From Pleurodeles waltl (Eukaryota; Chordata; Amphibia; Caudata; Salamandridae), in contig NC_090442.1 of assembly GCF_031143425.1 (NCBI RefSeq), positions 428,933,776 to 428,997,775 of the forward strand: 64,000 nucleotides of DNA, given 5' to 3'. Made by a program: the position numbers and the translations under genes. Shown here in pieces: positions 57,993 through 64,000 of this stretch (positions within the stretch are counted from its first letter, which is position 1; each line of letters opens with the position of its first letter). The notes beneath the pieces were generated by a model that was not told the origin of the DNA, did not search any database, and saw nothing but the letters and a program-made list of their open reading frames with translations.

Positions 57993-58870
57993 TGAGGTAC
58001 TGGGTTTTTCAGAACCGGTACTGATCCGGTAACCCAGCGGTGCCAGGGTACACCCAAAGACCTCGGGTACTTTCCTGATTCAGACCACAGAAACTCAGAG
58101 TCTTCTAGGTGAAGTCAAAGATCGAATTTATTGGCTGCAACCAAGTGACAAGCGTCCTAGAAGTACAACAGCACGGTTTGTATGTTCTCAGGAGACTGTG
58201 TTTCAATGCAAAGTCAGGTTTCCTTATATACAGTTTTTTAAGCTTCAGGCAAACATTCTTGACATTTTGGTTGGTCATTCACATGTTTTCACTACAAAGG
58301 AAAAAACAGTGTCATGATGAAACCTCATATTTCATGTCATCCAACCCATAATAAATTACCCGGCAAGGCCTAGTATTTTACATCAGATAAGTGTGGACCC
58401 CTAATAAAAACGGGCACCTCCCCCTCGTAAAGTAAGAAGAAGAAAAGAGCAGGTGCAGGTGTGAGCAAGTTAGGCAGGGTGTGTGAGCGATAATAAGGGT
58501 TTTATGGCCTGGTGTGCCTTGATGCTATCTGATTCGGCCACTGGGAGAGGGACTGACCAAACAGGTTTGGCCTGAGGCAATGGTTCCAGCTTGCCCAGGT
58601 CAGAGAAAAGTCAATCAAGGTGTACGTGTCCTTGGAATCAAATCTGACTGTATTATAAGCCTATGTGAGGGCAACTTTTAAAAATGGCTCCCGTGTATCA
58701 AATGGGAGCCACGAGTGCAGGACGAAAATGGTGATTTCGAGGTGAAAACGCTGCTGGAATTGAGCGAAAATGCTCATGCCTAGTGTACTAGTCATTATCG
58801 GTCTTTTGATACTAAAATCGTACTGCTGTGGCAAAGTAAATTACATGGGTCCAGAATTTTTAGAACCACA
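57993..58870 (-). repeat. 5' LTR of the nonautonomous element
   Basis: 878 bp, offset 7,095 from the other LTR. TATA at about 58,224-58,230 and poly(A) signal at about 58,127-58,132. Differences from the other LTR include 58,487, 58,549, 58,692, 58,731 and 58,780. Confidence 0.9.
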
Positions 58871-59117
58871 TACCCTGGAGATGTAACCCTTTCTAGTGTG
58901 TTTACCTAAACGTTTATAACACCATCCAAGCCACAAAAAGGCACCTTCATGGCATTTAACCCGGAGAATGAGTGGACAGCCATATACTTCTGTGTGTTAA
59001 ACCTTTAAAGGAATTATTCCTCTACATTGATAATACCAGCCTAACTTTAAAAACATTTACTGTATACAAAGCGAATAATAGAAGAGGCAGCTTAACTGCA
59101 AATAAATTATAGCGATT

Positions 59118-60520
59118 TTGTTAAAAATGGCACTTTCTTTGCAGCGCTATAAAATGGCAGAATCTGTATTACTAAGCGCTATATAAAAAAATGTACTATT
59201 CCCAGGCTGCCCCAACACACACCAGACAAAGAACTCTAGGGGGGAGGATGTGGCGTAAGGGTCAGAGCTGCTGACCTTGGAGCTGGAGAACATAGTGTGA
59301 ATTTCAGCACCAGCTCAACATCCTGTGATTCTGGGAAAATCACTTCATCTCCCCTTGCTAATAAAAAGAATGTTTTCTTGTGTTCACACTAACTGAACTC
59401 TATTTTAAGTGGCCCTATTTACATCCAAAGGATAGATGTTTTTTGCTATCAAGCTTGAGGCCATAGAGTGCTTGGGTCTGGAGTCACAACTCATTTTCCA
59501 CCATTTTGGAGACAACACCTTTCACCATCTTCTTGTCTAGAACTAAACTATGTGCTTGGGTGGTGACCGTCCAGGGGTTATCAAGAGCACCTGCTATCGC
59601 CTAGGTTTAAGCTCTACTGACGTCAGTTGGTTAATGCACCAACTGCAGAGGTCATGGCAGACGAATATATCAGAGATTACAATCCTGACATAGCTTTTTC
59701 ACCTCTTCATCTCTGCAAGGTTGATACAAATGAATAATATCGATTTTGTAAAAAATTGCACCAGCTTTTCATGAATGAATGGCAGAACCTGTATTACGAT
59801 GTGCTAAGTAAAAAAAAAATATATATATATTTTCAAACTGGCCCATCAAGCACCAGACAAAGAAGCCTTGTAGGAGAGAATGTGGCATAAAGGCCAGAGC
59901 TGCTGACTTTGGAGCTAGGGAACATGGTTAGAGTCTTGCCGGAAGCTCATCATCCTGTGATTATGGGGAAATCACTTAGAGCCTTTTAATTAGTGTGGCA
60001 GTCTGAGGACTGCCACATCTGTGTTGACAATCAGACCACCACTCTCTGGGCAGTCCGACTGCCCAATTATTATTTTCCCCTCTGATTACAACTGTGTTCT
60101 CCACCAGCCTTTTCATGGAGGTTTTTCCACCATGAAAAGGCAGGAGGAGAACAAGTGCAGGGCCCCCCGTGCCCAGCACCACTGGAATGCACACTGTCTG
60201 CTTTGCAGACAGTGCACATTCTGAGGGGACTAGTTGCCCCCCTTTGTGCTGCAAGATAGCACTCAGCTCTATTAGGGAGCGAGTGCTATCTCGTAGCACT
60301 GTTCCTGCCGGTCTGACTGGCAGGAATGCTCTTGTGAAATGTTTCTACCGGTCAGGCCGGCTGGAACATTGTAATAGGGTGGGACTGCCAAACTCATAAT
60401 GAGGCTATTAATCCCTTGCTACCAAAAATTAATGTGTTCTTGTGTAACGTAACCAGTGTTCATGTAAAGCGCTGTAATTCCTTAGTATCGAGTTTGCGCT
60501 ATATAAAACTGCAAGAAAAG
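59118..60520 (+). mobile_element. SINE copies (unit 2), the second split by a MITE
   Basis: It is equivalent to 36,022-37,440. Heads are at about 59,220-59,385 and 59,870-59,978; the tail after the MITE is at about 60,411-60,520. The expanded TA tract near 59,818-59,830 differs from unit 1's A-run. Confidence 0.65.
59979..60407. mobile_element. Harbinger-type hairpin MITE (unit 2)
   Basis: Copy of 36,893-37,320, flanked by TTA (59,976-59,978 and 60,408-60,410). The stem-loops are retained, with a few mismatches (for example CACCATG against CCTCCATG near 60,128). Confidence 0.8.
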
Positions 60521-61412
60521 AGTTCCAATACCTTCATGTCGGGTTCATGCTTCATGCTACATAAAACTGCCCAAAAAAAATGACCCCGCAGACATCGCAA
60601 AGAAGCAGCAAGATACCCGAAAACAAGGAAGAAACAACATACCTCCATGCGCGCGGAGCGGTGATGCAAAATAAAAAATAGTGCGCCAAACAGGTATCTC
60701 GCTGATCGCACAATATTTCCACGTAACAGTGTCAGTCTCCAAGGCAGTAATGAAACTGCCTCAAGGTGGGTGTGTTGTGTTCGTGTGGGTGTGTCACTCT
60801 CCCCTCCCTTCTTTGTGTGCTAGGCGGCTGTACTCAACAGCGTTGTCTTCGTCGTGGTGCTCCTGGACTGCCATCACTTGGTACAGCATGGGTAGGACTT
60901 CCAGTTTAGGTTCCATGGCAGACGTGGACTTCTCTGTGTCCCCGGAGGTGAATGTCTCCTTTTATGTGATGTGTTTCCACCAGGCTTTTGGAGGTGGTAG
61001 TCCCACTCCGGAAATCCTGGTGGTCTGCTATGTCAAATTATGGTGGTCTGGTCATTGTCTTCCGCCTGCCTGAAGATGGCTACCGCCGTGGTCAGTGGAC
61101 AGACTGCACTGGCTGTTCGAGTTGTACATTGGCTGCCTATGGGAGGGATCACCACCATGGTCATAATTTGGCGGTCTTCACCGCCAGCCTGGCGATGGTA
61201 CTACCACCATCGCAGGAGAGGGGTCATCCCTTCATTATCATTATGGATCACTGTAAGCTTGTTTTCAGTGTTCACAACTTGATAGCCAAGATGTAGCTCA
61301 GGATTAAAAAATGAAGTTTTTGGACTACAAAATAATATACTCAGAATTAAACATCATTTTGAAAAAAAAAAAACAGCCCTGCCCTTCGAAATATAAACCT
61401 ATTTAGCCACTG

Positions 61413-63328
61413 TGAGAATTTGGGTTATTGGTTGACTGGGGTGTGCGCCCTGGTCAAGAAACAGCTCCCTGTCAGGGTGAACCACAAAAAGTCAGTTAAA
61501 TTACCTTTTGCTTAATGCTGGGTAGTTTGACACAAAAGGCAGCTTAACTTAGAGGCAATATGTAAAGTATTTATGTAGCACACAAACAGTAATAAAGTGA
61601 AAACACAACACAAGATAAATCTCAAACAAATTTAGAAAAATAGAGTACATTTTGTTAAAATATTTGGAATGAAAAAACTCCAATCAGTTGAACCTGATTT
61701 ATGATTTTTTTAGATTTTGAAAAAAACTACCGCCTAAAAGTTCAAAGCATCAACCATGGACATTTAGGGGGTCATTCCTACCCTGGCGGTCCGAGACCGC
61801 CAGGGTACGGGACGGAGGAAGCACCGCCAACAGGCTGGCGGTGCTTCCGGGGCTATTCTGACCACGGCGGTAAAACCGCGGTCAGAAAAGGGAAGCCAGC
61901 GGTTTCCCGCCGGCTTCCCGCTGCCCCTGTGAATCCTCCACGGCGGCGCTGCAAGCAGCGCCGCCATGGGGATTCCGACCCCCTTCCCGCCAGCCTGGTT
62001 CTGGCGGTTTTCACCGCCAGAACCTGGCTGGCGGGAACGGGTGTCGTGGGGACCCTGGGGGCCCCTGCAGTGCCCATGCCACTGGCATGGGCACTGCAGG
62101 GGCCCCCTAACAGGGCCCCACATTGATTTTCACTGTCTGCTTGGCAGACACTGAAAATCGCGACGGGTGCAACTGCACCCGTCGCACACCAGCAACTCCG
62201 CCGGCTCCATTCGGAGCCGGCTTCCTCGTTGCTGGTGCTTTCCCGCTGGGCGGCCTTTTGGCGGTCGCCCGCCCGCCAGCCCAGCGGGAAAGTCACAATG
62301 ACCGCCGCGGTCTTTTGATCGCGGTACGGTCTTCTGGCGGTTCCCGCCAGGCGGGCGGCGACTGCCGCCCGCCAAGGTAGGAATGACCGCCTTAGTCCCG
62401 CTACACTGGGACAAAGTTGAATGTTATGGCTTACCGCGGTGGAGCACAGTTCAGATACAAGAAGTGGATTGGACCTGGTCAGCTCTTACTTTTGGAGATA
62501 GTAGAAATTTTGAGAAAAAGTGTCTGAGAAGGCCAAGTTTAGTGGGGGAAGGCTGCAGGATGTGTCTGAGGAGGAAGTATCATCATCGGATGGCCTTGGG
62601 TCAAAACTGCAGTTAAGATGTCTATGTTCTGATTTAGCCGCCAAAATGCAAGACAAAAATCTCAAGCAGGACAAGAGAGAGCACTGTGGCTGAAGACAGT
62701 TCTACAAGGTCAGATAGATCTCTGGTGAAGGATGGCTGAAAAAGCTTTACTGCTGAGGATCAGAATGTGGCAGGAGTAGCCACAAAGTCAATCCGATTGG
62801 TGATGCACATCTGGCAGATAGGTGAGCAAGTTGGTTCCAGTTCCGCCTCCTCCGTTTTGTTTTTTGGCCATCTGGGCATCTTTAGCACCACAACCAAGGG
62901 TTCAGGTCTGGTGGGACACATCTTGGGGGTTCAAGACACAGGCTGGGTCCAGGTGCAGGTTCAAGATCGTGGAAGTCTTTTAGGACTCTGAACAGGAGGC
63001 CAACAACCTAGCCCTTGGAGTCACTTTGTTCGTCCTGGGTGCAAGTGAAAAGTTAGGGTTCAGTAGCAGGGCTGGCCTCTGAGGGCTAAAAGGGCAGTCT
63101 CCAGGCCGCAAGAGGTACAGCAGCAGTCTGGCCGAGTGTACAGAGGTTCTAGCAGCATTGAGTCCTCTGAGAGTCCTTCAGCAAGTCCAGCACGCCAACT
63201 GTCGTGGTGGGCCCTGGTCTCCACAGGCTCCATTACCCTCAATTTCTTCCCAGGATACATTTCCACAGGAGTAGCAGTCTGGTCATAGCACTGCTTCATA
63301 ACCTTCTGGCTAGCCTCCAAGTTCTCAG
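61413..63328 (-). mobile_element. Gypsy LTR and integrase end (unit 3)
   Basis: Copy of 23,201-24,488, interrupted by the MITE at 61,767-62,391. The integrase tail lies at 63,328 to about 63,180. Confidence 0.7.
61767..62391. mobile_element. Harbinger-type MITE: GC-rich chain of distinct hairpins
   Basis: 625 bp flanked by TTA (61,764-61,766 and 62,392-62,394); units 1 and 2 have the single-TTA empty site. Terminal inverted repeats: GGGGGTCATTCCTACCCTGG and GGCGGTCATTCCTACCTTGG. The interior is almost wholly stem-loops: 61,779-61,807 (13-bp perfect stem), 61,817-61,848 (12 bp), 61,856-61,887, 61,890-61,919, 61,931-61,975 (inner 11 bp), 61,986-62,035 (23 bp, one mismatch), 62,057-62,107 (24 bp perfect, 3-base loop; weaker outer arms 62,046-62,121), 62,125-62,159, 62,160-62,185 (12 bp), 62,187-62,237 (10 bp outer, 9 bp inner), 62,239-62,291 (13 bp), 62,334-62,350 (7 bp) and 62,350-62,373 (10 bp). 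The segment GCCAACAGGCTGGCGGT links it to the Harbinger A terminus. No coding sequence is visible. Confidence 0.9.
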
Positions 63329-64000
63329 TAGGTCTGGGCGAAAAACTCCGTTCACGGAGAGTGAAGTATTCAGCAACCGTCAGTCAGTGGAGAACACAGA
63401 GTTACTGATAGACTCCACACCCCGGGAAGGAGCAGAGGTTTTTTCCCGTTGGTGCTCTCTTGATTTTATTGTGTGTGCTTGGGAAGTGAGACGAGAGATG
63501 TGCCTGGCACTTGCAGGTGTAAATTCGATTTTCTACCTACCCACAAGTTCAAGTGAGATTTTGCAGCTGCATCAGCGAATTCTAGCGCTTCTTTTGTGAC
63601 GTTGGTGAGTGAGCGCAATTGATCGCGGCTGCAACCGGGAGAAGCTCAAGTAGCTAAATCTCCTCAAAAAGACAATTTTGAGTTAAAAACTTTCTCTAAT
63701 GGACCATTCTCGTTGGGCTTTTTTTGTGCAAGGAGTACTTATTTTCAACAAGAGGAAGTGCCCCAGCTCCAACTTTCTGTTTCTGTCCAGCAGGCTCCTC
63801 CCAGTACTTTGTCCATCTCCTGGTCACTTTTCACTTGGATTTCGAGCTGGAAGGATAACTCTTTTTGTCACCTGGCTGTATCATTGGATTTAAGGACTTT
63901 GTATGTGAGATTTCACAAGTAAGTTCAAAAACATTTGTATAAGGATGTTGTACAACTTGTTTGTTTGATAGACCACCAGGATTTATTTGTACTTTTATTC
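63329..64000 (+). mobile_element. hAT element left end (unit 3, truncated by window)
   Basis: It begins TAGGTCTGGGC after GTTCTCAG (63,321-63,328) and matches 24,489-25,160, including the possible exon ending CACAA then GTAAGT (about 63,919). Confidence 0.75.

Larger units (their letters stand above)
50898..58870 (-). mobile_element. Young nonautonomous ERV/LTR element
   Basis: 7,973 bp flanked by the 4-bp duplication TACC (50,894-50,897 and 58,871-58,874). The empty site is present in unit 1 (35,794-35,797). Two 878-bp LTRs start TG and end CA and differ at about eight positions by eye, so the insertion is recent. Polarity is minus: a primer binding site adjoins the right-hand LTR and a polypurine tract the left-hand LTR. 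The 6.2-kb interior has no recognisable gag, protease, polymerase or envelope, so it would depend on another element. The 4-bp duplication and tRNA-Lys primer suggest an endogenous retrovirus lineage, but this is inferred. Confidence 0.85.
37683..60769. repeat. Tandem segmental duplication, unit 2
   Basis: It is equivalent to unit 1 in the same order. Length is 23,087 bp, of which 7,977 bp is the LTR element plus its target duplication, leaving about 15,110 bp. The junction at 37,670-37,690 (SINE-like tail fused to the Harbinger end) recurs at 60,757-60,777. Confidence 0.9.
60770..64000. repeat. Tandem segmental duplication, unit 3 (cut by window end)
   Basis: It starts with the same SINE-tail/Harbinger junction as unit 2 and keeps the order Harbinger end (to about 61,216), Gypsy LTR, integrase end, hAT left end. 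It differs by the 625-bp MITE. Confidence 0.9.

Noticed and set aside
57785..58057. 90-codon minus frame at the LTR/primer-site boundary
   Set aside because: It runs through the LTR end and primer binding site, which are noncoding signals, and it has no recognisable domain.
22559..64000. Tandem units as false assembly duplication (haplotypes joined)
   Set aside because: Not excluded, but the same novel junction occurs twice and the insertions differ between units. Real duplication is more likely. Long reads would decide.

Overview
This window reads as repeat-packed intergenic DNA from a very large vertebrate genome, most likely a salamander (newt-like). That is an inference from the mix of PIF/Harbinger elements, Ty3/Gypsy long terminal repeats (LTRs), an L2/CR1-type LINE, tRNA-derived SINEs, a hAT element and an ERV-like LTR element. 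I find no intact host gene. Every recognisable coding region belongs to a mobile element, and nearly all are broken by stops or frameshifts.

Layout. 1-1,080 is a decayed Gypsy gag/protease relic, followed by an LTR-like promoter region. A short palindromic MITE (arms at 2,671 and 6,269) is split by a minus-strand LINE (2,738-6,177) with a 28-bp tandem repeat at its 5' end. 6,270-8,949 is mostly unrecognised and includes a roughly 258-bp tandem duplication. 8,950-9,958 is a Gypsy LTR joined to a fragment of Gypsy reverse transcriptase. 9,962-23,005 holds two Harbinger copies in inverted orientation. Each copy carries a spliced transposase gene beside a divergent Myb/SANT-like gene, plus a second Myb/SANT-like gene beyond the transposase.

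From 22,559 to the end the window is a tandem segmental duplication: unit 1 (22,559-37,682), unit 2 (37,683-60,769) and the start of unit 3 (60,770-64,000). The ancestral unit is about 15.1 kb. It contains the Harbinger right end, a minus-strand Gypsy relic with a SCAN-like Gag, an 8.1-kb hAT element inserted in the Gypsy integrase, SINE pieces, and a Harbinger-type MITE built of hairpins. Unit 2 alone carries a young 7,973-bp LTR element (50,898-58,870; minus strand) with near-identical 878-bp LTRs, a tRNA-Lys-type primer binding site and no retroviral genes I can recognise. Unit 3 alone carries a 625-bp GC-rich Harbinger-type MITE (61,767-62,391) that is a chain of about a dozen different hairpins. 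The other units give the empty sites for both insertions.

Inferred order of events: Gypsy insertion; hAT insertion into its integrase; MITE insertion into a SINE; tandem duplication with breakpoints in the Harbinger end and the SINE-like tail; then the LTR element in unit 2 and the hairpin MITE in unit 3. All identities are by eye. No alignment or database search was run.
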